Source: Sphingobium sp. | GTDB lineage: Bacteria; Pseudomonadota; Alphaproteobacteria; Sphingomonadales; Sphingomonadaceae | Length of the DNA stretch: 39,162 nt | Direction: 5' to 3' | NCBI GenBank assembly: GCA_023266575.1 | Contig: JAHFPV010000023.1 | Span: 1 to 39,162 of the forward strand | Shown: one piece after another, positions 6,840 through 16,177 of the stretch | How positions within the stretch are numbered: the first letter of the stretch is position 1 | Layout: each line of letters opens with the position of its first letter | Made by a program: the position numbers and the translations under genes | Notes under the pieces: model-generated | What the model saw: only the letters and a program-made list of their open reading frames with translations | Told to the model about the DNA's origin: nothing | Databases searched by the model: none

Positions 6840-9437
6840 TCACTCTAGGCTCTTGCTGGCCTGCTCAGTGACATCCTTCGACAGACCCGGCTGCGCCAAT
6901 ATGCGCTGCAATTGCGCTCGCATCAACGCGGCGCGATCAGCGTCAAAGCGCTTCCAGCGGCCCAGCGGCGGCACCAGCCGTGCGGCGGTTTGCGGATTGC
7001 GCGAATCGAGCGCGATGATGCAGTCCGCCACCAGTTGATAGCCCTTGCCCGACCGGTGATGGAATGCCCACTGGTTGCCGGCAAATGCGCCATAGAGCGA
7101 TCGCACCCGGTTGGGGTTGGACAGGGTGAATGCCTTGTGCCGCCCCAGTTCCTCGACCTGATCGACCGTATCGGGGTGCAGCGCGAACGCCTGGGTCTGG
7201 AACCATTTGTCGAGCGTCAGCGCATCATGGCCGTAGCGGTTGTAGAATATATCGATCGCCGCATCGCGTTCGGGGTTGGTGCCATTGGCGAGCGTTGCGA
7301 GCGCCGCTTGCCGCTCCGTCATATTATCCGCCTCATGAAATTGGGCGAAGGCGATAGCGGGGCCATCGTCAGCGCCCGACGCCACCAGATAGTGCAGCGC
7401 GGCGTTGCGCAGCTTGCGCGCGCCCTTCGCCGCGGGCGACAGCGAAAAGCCGTTCGCCTTGGTGCGGCTGTGAATGTCGCGCCATAGCGGCTCCAGCTCC
7501 GCCCCGATCCGCTGTTGCAGCGCTTCCCGCGCGGCGTGAATCGCATCCGGGTCCACCACAGCCATCTGGTCACCCAGATAGGCTTCGCTGGGCAGGCGGA
7601 TGGTTTCGGCGATGAAGGCCGGGTCAAGCAGCGGGTCGGTGATGGTGTTGCGCACCGCCGCGATAACGGCAGCGTCATCGACCGGCTGCCCGGCGATCGC
7701 GCCGATCAGCACATTGACCATCAACTGCTGCATCGCCTCATAGCGCGCGAACGGATCATCATCGCGCGCCGACAGGAAGGCGAGATCATCCTGGCTGCGG
7801 TTGGCTTCGACGATCACCGGGGCGGAAAAGCCGCGGTTGATCGACAGGATCGGCGGGGCCGCAAAGCCCTCGAAGCGGAAGCTCTGTTGCGCCTCCGTCA
7901 GCATCAGCAATTGGTCGCCCTGATGTGTGCCAGTTGCCGGGTCGAACAGCGCGACACGCAGCGGGATCGCCATCGGCTGCTTGTCAGGCTGACCGGGGGT
8001 TGGCGGGATGCTCTGTTGCAGATCAAGCTCGACCGCATGTGTCACAGGATCATGGCGCAGCAGCGCGCGGACATGCGGGGTGCCCGCCTGTTCATACCAG
8101 CGGCGAAACTGGGTCAGGTCGATGCCCCCGCCCTCTTCCATGGCGGCGACGAAATCCTCGCAGGTCGCGGCCTGCCCATCATGCCGGTCGAAATAGAGAT
8201 CGCTCCCCGCACGGAAGCGTTCGGCCCCCAGCATCAGCGCCATCATGCGGATGATCTCCGCGCCCTTGTTATAGATGGTCGCGGTGTAGAAGTTGCTGAT
8301 TTCCATATAGGATTCAGGCCGGATCGGATGGGCGAGCGGGCCGCTATCCTCCTGAAACTGGGCCGCGCGCAGGATGCGGACATCCTCGATCCGCTTGACC
8401 GCGTGGCTGCCCATGTCGGCGGAGAAATTCTGGTCGCGAAAGACGGTGAAGCCTTCCTTGAGGCTCAACTGGAACCAGTCGCGGCAGGTGACGCGATTGC
8501 CCGACCAGTTGTGGAAATATTCATGCGCCACCACGCCTTCGACGCCGTCATAATCGACGTCGGTCGCGGTTTCGGGGTCAGCCAAAATATAGCGCGAATT
8601 GAAGATGTTGAGACCTTTATTCTCCATCGCACCGAAATTGAAATCAGCGACGGCGACGATGTTGAACACGTCCAGATCATATTCGCGGCCATAGACGCGC
8701 TCGTCCCAGGCCATGCTGTCCTTGAGCGCCTGCATGGCGTGCGCGGTGCGCGGCAGGTCGGCCTCCCGCACCCAGATGCCCAATTGCACCTCCCGCCCAC
8801 TCATCGTGACGAAGCGGTCGGCGTTGCAGGCCAGATCGCCCGCGACCAGCGCAAAGAGATAGCAGGGCTTGGGGAAGGGATCGTTCCAGAGCGCCCAATG
8901 GCGGCCATTGTCAGCATCGCCCTGTTCAACCGGATCGCCATTGGCGAGCAAGATGGGGAAGCGCGCCTTGTCGGCGGTCAGCCGGACGCTGTAGCGCGAC
9001 AGGACATCGGGCCGATCGGGGAAGAAGGTGATGCGGCGGAACCCCTCCGCCTCGCACTGGGTGCAGAGCAGACCTCCGCTGGCGTAGAGGCCCATCAGCT
9101 TGCTGTTATTCTCCGGCACCAGTTCGACCAGCGTTTCGATGCTGTGCGCGGTGCCGGTCACGGCGATGGTCAGCGACCCGGCCTCCAGATGCCAATCGTC
9201 CGCAGCCAGCACCGCGCCATCGACCTTCACCTCCAGCGGCACCAGCCCGTCACCGTCCAGCCGCAACGGCCGTTCATGATCGCCATTGCGCGTCACCGAC
9301 AGCGTCGCGCGAACGCTCGTCAGCGCCGGGTCGAGATCGAAATCCAGCGCGATGGTGGGGACGAGCCAGTCGGGCGGGCTGTAGTCGGAGCGGCGGATGA
9401 TCGCGGGGGCGGCGGTGGAGCTTTGCATGTCGGCCAT
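6840..9437 (-). CDS. pepN: Aminopeptidase N (M1 family)
   Basis: An 865-residue zinc metallopeptidase of the bacterial PepN type, a cytosolic enzyme that removes N-terminal residues from peptides during protein turnover. The exopeptidase motif GAMEN is at residues 269-273 and the zinc site HEYFH at 305-309, with the downstream glutamate in LKEGFTVFRD. The N-terminal beta domain, the CTQCEAEGFRRITFFPDRPDV segment and the C-terminal helical domain ending PLGRWKRFDADRAALMRAQL are all as in E. coli PepN, and the length is normal. The start at 9437 has a second Met at residue 4 and no clear ribosome binding site. It is a single-gene unit downstream of parB. Confidence 0.96.
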   Translation of the reverse strand: MADMQSSTAAPAIIRRSDYSPPDWLVPTIALDFDLDPALTSVRATLSVTRNGDHERPLRLDGDGLVPLEVKVDGAVLAADDWHLEAGSLTIAVTGTAHSIETLVELVPENNSKLMGLYASGGLLCTQCEAEGFRRITFFPDRPDVLSRYSVRLTADKARFPILLANGDPVEQGDADNGRHWALWNDPFPKPCYLFALVAGDLACNADRFVTMSGREVQLGIWVREADLPRTAHAMQALKDSMAWDERVYGREYDLDVFNIVAVADFNFGAMENKGLNIFNSRYILADPETATDVDYDGVEGVVAHEYFHNWSGNRVTCRDWFQLSLKEGFTVFRDQNFSADMGSHAVKRIEDVRILRAAQFQEDSGPLAHPIRPESYMEISNFYTATIYNKGAEIIRMMALMLGAERFRAGSDLYFDRHDGQAATCEDFVAAMEEGGGIDLTQFRRWYEQAGTPHVRALLRHDPVTHAVELDLQQSIPPTPGQPDKQPMAIPLRVALFDPATGTHQGDQLLMLTEAQQSFRFEGFAAPPILSINRGFSAPVIVEANRSQDDLAFLSARDDDPFARYEAMQQLMVNVLIGAIAGQPVDDAAVIAAVRNTITDPLLDPAFIAETIRLPSEAYLGDQMAVVDPDAIHAAREALQQRIGAELEPLWRDIHSRTKANGFSLSPAAKGARKLRNAALHYLVASGADDGPAIAFAQFHEADNMTERQAALATLANGTNPERDAAIDIFYNRYGHDALTLDKWFQTQAFALHPDTVDQVEELGRHKAFTLSNPNRVRSLYGAFAGNQWAFHHRSGKGYQLVADCIIALDSRNPQTAARLVPPLGRWKRFDADRAALMRAQLQRILAQPGLSKDVTEQASKSLE

Positions 9438-9530
9438 GCCCGCAACCTAGGGAGCGGGTGGGCAAAAGACCAGACTGCTTTGGGTCTAACTCGTCAAACT
9501 TCGCCCATATCGACCATGGTGATTCACGGC

Positions 9531-10454
9531 CTAGATGCGTTCGCCCGACAGGCGCTGGCACAGCATGTCAAGCTGGTCGAGCGTCGAGTAACGCAGCGAC
9601 AGTGTGCCACCCGCGCCGCTCATATGGTCGATATCGACCTTCAGCCCCAATATGTCGGCCAGATGCTGCTCCAGCGCGGCAATGTCCGCATCCTTGTCGC
9701 GCGAACCGCCGCCGCGCCGCGCGATGGGCGCATCCTCGCCCTTCTTGACCCGGCGCACCAGCTGTTCGGTGTCGCGGACGGACAGCCCCTTCTGTTCGAC
9801 CTGCCGCGCCAGCGCCTCGCAATCGGGCGCGCCGATCAGCGCGCGGGCATGGCCCATGCTGATCTTCTGTTCGACCACCTGCTGCTGCACCATGGCGGGC
9901 AGATCGAGCAGCCGCATCAGATTGGCGACATGGCTACGCGACTTGCCGACCAGCCGCCCCAGCGCTTCCTGGCTATGATGAAATTCGGCGATCAGCTTGC
10001 GATAGGCTTCGGCCTCTTCGATCGGATTGAGGTCTTCGCGCTGGATATTCTCAATGAGCGCGATTTCCAGCGTCTCCGCCTCGTCGAAATCGCGGACGAT
10101 GGCGGGGATACGATGGAGATGGGCGCGCTGCGCCGCGCGCCAGCGGCGTTCACCCGCGACGATCTGGAAACCGCCGCCATGGGGCCGGACGATGATCGGC
10201 TGGATCACGCCGCGCTTGGCGATGCTTTCGGCCAGTTCCTGCAACGCGCCTTCGTCGAAATGACGACGCGGCTGTTCAGGGTGCGGCTGAATCAGCGCCA
10301 CCTCTATGCTCTGGATCGCCTTGCCCGATGGCGACGGCGCGGCTGCGGCCACTGGCTCCTCACGCGCGACGTCGCCGAGCAGTGCGGACAGGCCACGGCC
10401 CAGCCCGTGCGGGCGCTTGACCACCTTGGGCTTTTCGCTGGTGTCGTCGCTCAA
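9531..10454 (-). CDS. parB: Chromosome partitioning protein ParB
   Basis: A 307-residue CTP-dependent DNA clamp that loads at parS, spreads along DNA and works with ParA to segregate the origin region. The N-terminal CTPase domain shows GERRWR (residues 101-106) and ENIQRED (135-141). A helix-turn-helix domain with [24 protein letters not shown] recognises parS, and the C-terminus is the dimerisation region. The conserved N-terminal segment [13 protein letters not shown] is the ParA-contacting region. Its start overlaps the parA stop by four bases. Two parS sites lie 1.4 and 3.3 kb upstream in the same operon (11815 and 13761). Confidence 0.97.
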   Translation of the reverse strand: MSDDTSEKPKVVKRPHGLGRGLSALLGDVAREEPVAAAAPSPSGKAIQSIEVALIQPHPEQPRRHFDEGALQELAESIAKRGVIQPIIVRPHGGGFQIVAGERRWRAAQRAHLHRIPAIVRDFDEAETLEIALIENIQREDLNPIEEAEAYRKLIAEFHHSQEALGRLVGKSRSHVANLMRLLDLPAMVQQQVVEQKISMGHARALIGAPDCEALARQVEQKGLSVRDTEQLVRRVKKGEDAPIARRGGGSRDKDADIAALEQHLADILGLKVDIDHMSGAGGTLSLRYSTLDQLDMLCQRLSGERI

Positions 10455-11233
10455 GCCGCTACCTCCTGCCGGGGCAGGCGCGCGATCAGTTCGCGCGCCA
10501 GTCGCATATAGGCTTCCGATCCCGAACAGCGGAAGTCATAGATCAGGGCCGGAACGCCATGACTGGGCGCTTCGGACAGGCGCACATTGCGCGGAATGAC
10601 CGTGGTGAACACGAGATCGCCCAGGCAGGCCCGCACATCGTCGGCCACCTGATCGGTCAGCCGGTTGCGCCGGTCATACATGGTCAGGGCCACGCCCATG
10701 ATCGACAGACCCGGATTGAAACGGCCGCGGATACGCTCGACCGTCTGGAGCAGTTGCGACAGCCCTTCGAGCGCGAAAAATTCGCACTGCAACGGCACCA
10801 GCAGGGATTGCGCGGCCACCATAGCGTTGATCGTCAGCAGCCCCAGCGAGGGCGGGCAGTCGATCAGGCAAATGTCCCAGCGGCCCGCAGGCGCTTCGGA
10901 CAAGACCCGTTCCAGCCTGTGGGTGCGCTCTTCATATTCGATCAGTTCGATTTCGCAGCCCGACAGATCCTGCGTCGCCGGGACCAGATCGAGCTTGGGC
11001 ACGCGGGTGGCGACGATGGCGTCCTCCAGCGCGCAATTGCCGACCAGCAGATCATAGCTGGACTGCGCGCGATCCGCCTGCATCACCCCCAGCCCGGTCG
11101 AGGCATTGCCCTGCGGATCGAGATCGACCAGCAACACCCGCAATCCCGTAGCCGCCAATCCCGTGGCCAGATTGATCGCGGTGGTGGTCTTGCCCACGCC
11201 GCCCTTCTGATTGGCGATGGCGATGCAGATCAT
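10451..11233 (-). CDS. parA: Chromosome partitioning ATPase ParA
   Basis: A 260-residue deviant-Walker ATPase that binds DNA non-specifically when ATP-bound and is stimulated by ParB to move the origin. The deviant Walker A box KGGVGKTT is at residues 10-17, the Walker A' segment [13 protein letters not shown] at about 34-46, and the Walker B segment ICLIDCPP at 121-128. The length is typical of the short chromosomal (Soj-type) ParA, lacking the N-terminal helix-turn-helix of plasmid type Ia proteins. The start overlaps the rsmG stop by four bases and the stop overlaps the parB start by four, so the three are translationally coupled. Confidence 0.97.
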   Translation of the reverse strand: MICIAIANQKGGVGKTTTAINLATGLAATGLRVLLVDLDPQGNASTGLGVMQADRAQSSYDLLVGNCALEDAIVATRVPKLDLVPATQDLSGCEIELIEYEERTHRLERVLSEAPAGRWDICLIDCPPSLGLLTINAMVAAQSLLVPLQCEFFALEGLSQLLQTVERIRGRFNPGLSIMGVALTMYDRRNRLTDQVADDVRACLGDLVFTTVIPRNVRLSEAPSHGVPALIYDFRCSGSEAYMRLARELIARLPRQEVAA

Positions 11234-11874
11234 GCGCGGCCTTTCCTCCTGGCGACGGGTTGGACAGAGTGCGCGATCAGGATGGCGCTATCGGCATCCG
11301 TTACGCTGGCTTCCATGTGAAAGACACCTTGCCACGATGGGCGCACCGCCTCCAGTTCATTTTGCGCATTTCGTCCTTTGGGCAGCACCCAGAGCGTTTT
11401 TTCATTCCCCAGATGCGCGGCGGAGGATAGAAGTTTGGGTAGGGGCGCATAAGCGCGGGCGCTGATCACCGCTGCGGCCGTCGCCGGGACAGCCTCGACA
11501 CGCCCGCCGAATACGCGCGCGCGTTTGAGGTCGAGCTGGTCAATCACTGCGTCGAGAAATTCGATCCGCTTGCGCCGCGATTCCACCATCGCCACCGGAC
11601 GGGTGGAGAGGCAGGCGACGACGATACCCGGCAGGCCAGCGCCAGAGCCAAGGTCATACCAGTCGCCCTCGCTCGCATTTTCCGCATGGCGCAGCAGTTG
11701 CGCGGAATCGACGATATGCCGCGCCCAGATATGGGGGCGGGTCGATTCTGCGATCAGATTTTGCTCGTCCATCGCCCCCAGCAGGATCGCGACATAGCGT
11801 TCCAGCCGGTCCCAAGTTTCACGTGAAACATCGAACTGCGTATCGAGCCAGGCGCGCGCTTCCTCTTCCGTCAC
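11230..11874 (-). CDS. rsmG: 16S rRNA m7G527 methyltransferase RsmG (GidB)
   Basis: A 214-residue SAM-dependent methyltransferase that modifies G527 of 16S rRNA (loss gives low-level streptomycin resistance in other bacteria). The SAM-binding loop [10 protein letters not shown] is at residues 74-83, and the family segments [10 protein letters not shown] and [14 protein letters not shown] are present. I chose the GTG at 11872-11874 because it overlaps the mnmG stop as GTGA, the coupling seen down this operon, and gives the normal N-terminus TEEEARAWL. The codons for DVSRET (residues 15-20) contain a parS site, so this stretch is under dual constraint. The Sec-less cytosolic protein is otherwise standard. 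Confidence 0.95.
   Translation of the reverse strand: MTEEEARAWLDTQFDVSRETWDRLERYVAILLGAMDEQNLIAESTRPHIWARHIVDSAQLLRHAENASEGDWYDLGSGAGLPGIVVACLSTRPVAMVESRRKRIEFLDAVIDQLDLKRARVFGGRVEAVPATAAAVISARAYAPLPKLLSSAAHLGNEKTLWVLPKGRNAQNELEAVRPSWQGVFHMEASVTDADSAILIAHSVQPVARRKGRA
11815..11830. promoter_or_regulatory. parS: parS centromere site inside rsmG
   Basis: AGTTTCACGTGAAACA matches the conserved chromosomal parS consensus (TGTTtCACGTGAAACA type) at 15 of 16 positions, with a perfect 14-bp palindromic core at 11816-11829. It lies within the coding sequence of rsmG, where it encodes the DVSRET segment, a location known for parS in several bacteria. ParB encoded 1.4 kb downstream is the expected ligand. 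Confidence 0.92.
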
Positions 11875-13721
11875 GCAGCCACCCGCCGCACATGGACGAG
11901 GATCGCGGCCAACGCCGCCGGGGTGATTCCCCTGATCCGGCTGGCCGCCGCCAGCGTATCGGGCCGGGCCGCATCGAGCCGCTCGATCATTTCGGTCGAC
12001 AGGCCACCGATCACAGCGAAGTCGAAATCGGCCGGGATCATGACCCGTTCGTTGCGGCGCATGTCGGCAATCTCCGCATCCTGCCGTTCGAGATAGGGGG
12101 CGTAATGCGCATCCTCCAATATCTCGGTGCGCAGGTCGTCGGGGGCATCGCGCAGGCCGGGGGCAAGGGTCAGCAGCAAGGCCTGATCGACTTCGGGGAA
12201 GCGCGCCCATTCAAACAGGCTGCGCCGCACGCCGTCCTGCCGCACGGTTGCGCCAGCGCGCGCCATTTCTGTGGCGGTCATCTGACGGGCCAGTTCCGTC
12301 TCCACCGCAGCGAGTTGCGCCGCGCGATCCGCCAGACGTGCGGCGCGAACCGGGCCAATAAGTCCGTGCAAAAGGCCAATCGCACCCAGCCGCGTCTCCG
12401 CATTATCGGCGCGCAACCGCAGCCGATATTCGGCGCGCGCGGTCAGCATCCGATAGGGTTCCGTCACGCCCTGCAACACCAGATCGTCGATCATCACGCC
12501 GATATAGCTGCTGGCCCGGTCGAGCACCAAAGCCCCCTCGCCCCGCGCCCGCGCAGCGGCATTGGCCCCGGCGACCAGCCCCTGTGCGGCTGCTTCCTCA
12601 TAGCCGGTCGTGCCGTTAATCTGCCCGGCGCAGAACAGGCCGGGGATGGCGCGCACCTCCAGCGTGGAATCGAGCGCGCGCGGGTCGACATGATCATATT
12701 CAACGGCATAGCCCGGCACGACGATCTCGGCGCGCTCCAGCCCGCGCATCGATCGGACCATGGCAACCTGCACATCGGTGGGGAGCGAGGTGCTGATGCC
12801 GTTGGGATAGACGAGCGGATCGTCCAGCCCCTCCGGCTCCAGAAAAATCTGATGCCCGTCGCGGTCGCCGAAGCGCTGGATCTTGTCCTCGATCGACGGG
12901 CAGTAGCGCGGTCCCCGCCCCTCGATCGCGCCGCTGAACAATGGCGACCGCCCCAGCCCGTCGCGGATGATCTGGTGCGTGCGTTCGTTGGTGCGGGTGA
13001 TGGCGCAGGCGAGTTGGGGCAGCACGCGCCCGTCCGACAGGGGCGACATGGTCCAGTGCGCAATGTCGGAGGGCTGCGCCTCCAGCTGCGCCCAGTCGAT
13101 CGTGCGCCCGTCGATGCGCGGTGGCGTGCCGGTCTTGAGCCGCCCGATCGGCAGGCCGATGGCGCGAAGCTGGATGCCCAATGTGGTCGCGGCGCGCTCG
13201 CCCACGCGACCGCCAATCTCCCGCTCGTCGCCCCGGAACAGCTTGCCGCCCAAAAAGGTGCCGGTCGCCAGCACGACAGAGGGCGCGTGCAGGACGCGGC
13301 CATCCGCCAGCGCCAGCCCGGCAACGGCATCGCCGTCGAGCAACAATGCGTCGGCTTCGCCCTCGACGATAGTCAGACCCGCTTGCGCGTCGAGCATCTG
13401 ATGGATCGCCGCGCGATAGCGTTTGCGGTCGGCCTGAACGCGCGGTCCCTGCACGGCGGCGCCCTTGCTGCTGTTGAGCATCCGATAATGGATAGCAGCA
13501 GCATCGGCAGCGCGCGCGATCAGCCCGTCGAGCGCATCGACCTCGCGCACCAGATGGCCCTTGCCCAGTCCGCCGATTGCCGGATTGCAGGACATCGCGC
13601 CCACAGTCGCGCGCTCGAAGGTGAGCAGCGCCACGGTCGCGCCCTTGCGCGCAGCCGCCGCTACTGCCTCACACCCGGCATGGCCGCCACCGACCACGAT
13701 CACATCATAGCTTGTTCGCAT
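11871..13721 (-). CDS. mnmG: tRNA uridine-34 carboxymethylaminomethyl enzyme MnmG (GidA)
   Basis: A 616-residue FAD protein that, as a complex with MnmE, installs the cmnm group on uridine 34 of certain tRNAs. The dinucleotide-binding motif GGGHAG is at residues 11-16. The family motifs [40 protein letters not shown] and [18 protein letters not shown] are all visible. I used the ATG at 13721, which gives the family's normal N-terminus ([16 protein letters not shown]); an in-frame ATG at 13757 would overlap the parS site upstream. The stop overlaps the rsmG start by four bases. MnmE is encoded just upstream, so both partners come from one transcript. Confidence 0.97.
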   Translation of the reverse strand: MRTSYDVIVVGGGHAGCEAVAAAARKGATVALLTFERATVGAMSCNPAIGGLGKGHLVREVDALDGLIARAADAAAIHYRMLNSSKGAAVQGPRVQADRKRYRAAIHQMLDAQAGLTIVEGEADALLLDGDAVAGLALADGRVLHAPSVVLATGTFLGGKLFRGDEREIGGRVGERAATTLGIQLRAIGLPIGRLKTGTPPRIDGRTIDWAQLEAQPSDIAHWTMSPLSDGRVLPQLACAITRTNERTHQIIRDGLGRSPLFSGAIEGRGPRYCPSIEDKIQRFGDRDGHQIFLEPEGLDDPLVYPNGISTSLPTDVQVAMVRSMRGLERAEIVVPGYAVEYDHVDPRALDSTLEVRAIPGLFCAGQINGTTGYEEAAAQGLVAGANAAARARGEGALVLDRASSYIGVMIDDLVLQGVTEPYRMLTARAEYRLRLRADNAETRLGAIGLLHGLIGPVRAARLADRAAQLAAVETELARQMTATEMARAGATVRQDGVRRSLFEWARFPEVDQALLLTLAPGLRDAPDDLRTEILEDAHYAPYLERQDAEIADMRRNERVMIPADFDFAVIGGLSTEMIERLDAARPDTLAAASRIRGITPAALAAILVHVRRVAA

Positions 13722-13760
13722 GGCGTTGCCCTTATCAGAAAGGCGCGGCGGGGGCAAAAG

Positions 13761-13776
13761 CGTTCCACGTGGAACA
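13761..13776. promoter_or_regulatory. parS: parS centromere site between mnmE and mnmG
   Basis: CGTTCCACGTGGAACA has a perfect 14-bp palindromic core (13762-13775) matching the TGTTYCACGTGRAACA parS pattern at all but the first base. It occupies the 61-bp gap between the mnmE stop and the mnmG start. Together with the site at 11815 it gives two parS sites 1.95 kb apart, consistent with an origin-proximal ParB loading zone. Confidence 0.9.
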
Positions 13777-13782
13777 TGTGGC

Positions 13783-15066
13783 TCATTTGCCGATGCAGAA
13801 TCCTGCGAACAGCCGGTCGAGCATATCCTCGGTTCCGGCCTGTCCGGTCAACGCGTCAATCTCGCGCCGCGCCTGCCGCAGCTCCTCGGCCAGGATCAGC
13901 AGATCGCGCGCGCTGGCGGCGGAATCGAGAAAGGCTGCAATATGTCCAACTCGCTGTCGCTGTCGCGCGTGCAGCGCATAGTCGCCCTCGCCCGGCAACA
14001 GCTTTGCCGCACGATCGAGCAGCAGCGCAACCAGCGCGTCCATCCCTTCGCCGGTGCGGGCGGACAGGCGGAGGCCGGGACGATCCCCCTCCCCGTCCCG
14101 GTCGCATTGCGCAGCAATCAACAGCGCATCGTCGCGCGGCGCGTCCGCCGCGTCGCCCAGCCACAGGATGATGTCTGCCGCGACCAACGCCGACCGCGCC
14201 CGATCAATGCCGATCGCTTCGATCGCATCGCCTGTCTCGTCGCGTAGCCCTGCCGTGTCGGTGAACAGGAAAGCGACGCCGCCGATCCCCGCTGGCACCT
14301 CGATCCGGTCGCGGGTGGTCCCGGCAATGTCGGAAACGATCGCGGCGTCGCGCCCAACCAGCACGTTGAGCAGGGTCGATTTGCCCGCATTGGGCGGTCC
14401 GGCCAGCACCACCCGCACACCGTCACGCAAGCGCTCGGCCGATGGCGCGGCCAAAACGGCAGTCACGTCACGCGCCAACGCCGCGATCCCTTCGCCGATC
14501 CGCGCTTCAATGGCGGCATCGGGAACATCATCCTCGTCGGAAAAATCGAGCGCCGCTTCAGCCATTGCCGACAGGTCGAGCAGGGTCGCGCGCCATCCCT
14601 CGATCCGGCGGGAAAAATGCCCCTCCGCCATTATCAGCGCGGCGCGGCGTTGCTGCTGGGTTTCGGCGGCGAGGAGATCGGCCAGCCCTTCGACTGCGTT
14701 CAGGTCCATCCGGCCATTGGCAAAGGCGCGCCGGGTAAATTCGCCAGCCTCGGCCCGGCGCAGGCCCGGCATCGCACCCAGCGCCGCTTCCACCGCCGCC
14801 ACCACCGCGCGACCGCCATGGCAGTGCAGTTCGACCAGATCCTCGCCGGTCACGGTCGCCGGGCCGGGCAACCACAGCGTCAAAGCCCGGTCGAGCGGCG
14901 CATCGTCCTGCGGATCGACCAGCAAGGCCAGGCTGGCGGTGCGGGGTGGCGGCACGCGGCGGGCAAGCGCTTCCAGCGCGGAGCGGGCGGCGGGGCCACT
15001 GACGCGGATCACTGCAATCCCTGCGGGCGGCGCGCCGCTCGACAGGGCGAAAATCGTATCGGTCAC
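13783..15066 (-). CDS. mnmE: tRNA modification GTPase MnmE (TrmE)
   Basis: A 427-residue GTPase partner of MnmG in tRNA wobble-uridine modification. The N-terminal domain binds the one-carbon folate donor. The G domain shows G1 GPPNAGKS (223-230), G2 GTTRD (249-253) and G3 DTAG (270-273). The C-terminal FCIGK (423-427) holds the family's conserved cysteine. The G4 guanine-specificity motif, normally NKxD, reads AQCD at 319-322, so Asn and Lys are missing; see findings. The gene follows the DUF6489-like gene by 15 bp and precedes mnmG, with a parS site between. Confidence 0.95.
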   Translation of the reverse strand: MTDTIFALSSGAPPAGIAVIRVSGPAARSALEALARRVPPPRTASLALLVDPQDDAPLDRALTLWLPGPATVTGEDLVELHCHGGRAVVAAVEAALGAMPGLRRAEAGEFTRRAFANGRMDLNAVEGLADLLAAETQQQRRAALIMAEGHFSRRIEGWRATLLDLSAMAEAALDFSDEDDVPDAAIEARIGEGIAALARDVTAVLAAPSAERLRDGVRVVLAGPPNAGKSTLLNVLVGRDAAIVSDIAGTTRDRIEVPAGIGGVAFLFTDTAGLRDETGDAIEAIGIDRARSALVAADIILWLGDAADAPRDDALLIAAQCDRDGEGDRPGLRLSARTGEGMDALVALLLDRAAKLLPGEGDYALHARQRQRVGHIAAFLDSAASARDLLILAEELRQARREIDALTGQAGTEDMLDRLFAGFCIGK

Positions 15067-15081
15067 GATTGGTGGCGCGGC

Positions 15082-15330
15082 CTATTTCTTCTCGGTGCCG
15101 GACATGCCCGACAGGCCGATATTCATCATCTGTTGGAACAGTCGCACCCCTGCGTCACCCATGGGGGAGAAGCTTTTGAACAGGGTTTCCATCTGTTCGA
15201 TATTGCCGACGCCTTCAAATCCCTCCAGCATCGTCTTGATATATTTGTCGTGAATCGGGGTCACATCGGGCAGGCCCAGAAAGGCGCGGGCTTCGGCCGG
15301 GCTGCAATCGACATCGACGGTCACCTTCAT
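15082..15330 (-). CDS. Small DUF6489-like protein
   Basis: An 82-residue soluble protein, first gene of the mnmE-mnmG-rsmG-parA-parB transcript, 15 bp before mnmE. I set the start at the ATG at 15330, which gives MKVTVDVDCSPAEARAFLG. This N-terminal strand and helix (VDVDCSPAEARAFLGLPDVTPIHDKYIKTM) recalls the small proteins labelled DUF6489 in sphingomonads and relatives; the family name is from memory and not certain. A Met-rich helix (LFQQMMNIGLSGMSG) ends it, somewhat like short phasin-type helices. No function is known to me. The conserved position before mnmE would be worth testing. Confidence 0.6.
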   Translation of the reverse strand: MKVTVDVDCSPAEARAFLGLPDVTPIHDKYIKTMLEGFEGVGNIEQMETLFKSFSPMGDAGVRLFQQMMNIGLSGMSGTEKK

Positions 15331-15478
15331 GTTCCAAGCCCTTCCAGCGCGGAAAATTCCGTTGCGCCCGTCATGCCGCAAATGGGGCGGTCATGGCAAA
15401 TTTTTTGGGTGACGCGCCCGTTGCGCTGCCTGGCGAACAGGCCAATATGGGCTACACAATAGTTGGAAGGGATTCCCC

Positions 15479-16177
15479 ATGGCAGGCTTTATTTCCGTCC
15501 CGACGCTGGAAGGCGACGGCGCATTCGACGCTTATGTGGCCAAGCCGGCAGAGGACGCCACTGCCGCGATCATCGTCATCCAGGAAATTTTCGGCGTGAA
15601 TGAAGGCATCCGCCGCAAATGCGACAGTTGGGCGCAGGCTGGCTATGTCGCCTATGCGCCCGACCTGTTCTGGCGCGAAAAGCCGCATGTCGAACTGGAC
15701 GCCGACGTGCCGGAGGATTTCCAAGCGGCAATCGGGCATATGCAGAAGCTCAATCAGGATCAGGCGATCCGCGACATCGAAGCGACGATCCGCGCGGCGC
15801 GCGCGGCTGCGGGCGGCGGCAAGGTCGGGCTGGTGGGCTATTGCCTGGGCGGGCGGCTGGCGTTCATGGCGGCGTGCCGGACGGATGGCGATGCGTTCGT
15901 CGCTTATTATGGCGTGGGCATAGACGGGCTGCTGGGCGAGCAACATGCGATCGGCAAGCCCACCCTGCTGCATATCCCGACCAATGATGGCTTCGTGCCA
16001 GCGGAGGCACAGGCGGCGATGCATGCCGGGCTGGACGATAATCGCCATCTGACGCTGCATGACTATGATGGGCTGGACCATGGCTTTGCCGCCGAAATGG
16101 ACAATCGCCGGGATGAGGATGCCACGCAACTGGCGGACAAGCGGACGGCGGATTTCTTCGCCGAGCATCTCGCCTGA
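15479..16177 (+). CDS. Dienelactone hydrolase family protein
   Basis: A 232-residue alpha/beta hydrolase of the dienelactone hydrolase family, whose founding members open dienelactone rings in chloroaromatic degradation. The catalytic triad fits the family: Cys122 in GYCLGGR, Asp170 in IPTNDGFVP and His201 in GLDHGFA, with the oxyanion/activating Glu36 in QEIFG. The substrate cannot be inferred, since many chromosomal members have no link to aromatics and no other catabolic genes are nearby. A GGAAGGGA site precedes the start. The stop codon overlaps the start of the quinone oxidoreductase gene by one base, so the two are cotranscribed. It is divergent from the mnmE operon. Confidence 0.9.
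   Translation: MAGFISVPTLEGDGAFDAYVAKPAEDATAAIIVIQEIFGVNEGIRRKCDSWAQAGYVAYAPDLFWREKPHVELDADVPEDFQAAIGHMQKLNQDQAIRDIEATIRAARAAAGGGKVGLVGYCLGGRLAFMAACRTDGDAFVAYYGVGIDGLLGEQHAIGKPTLLHIPTNDGFVPAEAQAAMHAGLDDNRHLTLHDYDGLDHGFAAEMDNRRDEDATQLADKRTADFFAEHLA

Noticed and set aside
7515-10511. A 998-codon open frame on the plus strand opposite pepN and parB
   Set aside because: It lies entirely antisense to two well-supported genes, shows Arg/His-rich low-complexity composition, and is the expected by-product of GC-rich third positions.
11823-14171. A 782-codon open frame on the plus strand opposite rsmG, mnmG and mnmE
   Set aside because: Antisense to three conserved genes, with no recognisable domain, and typical of GC-rich shadow frames.
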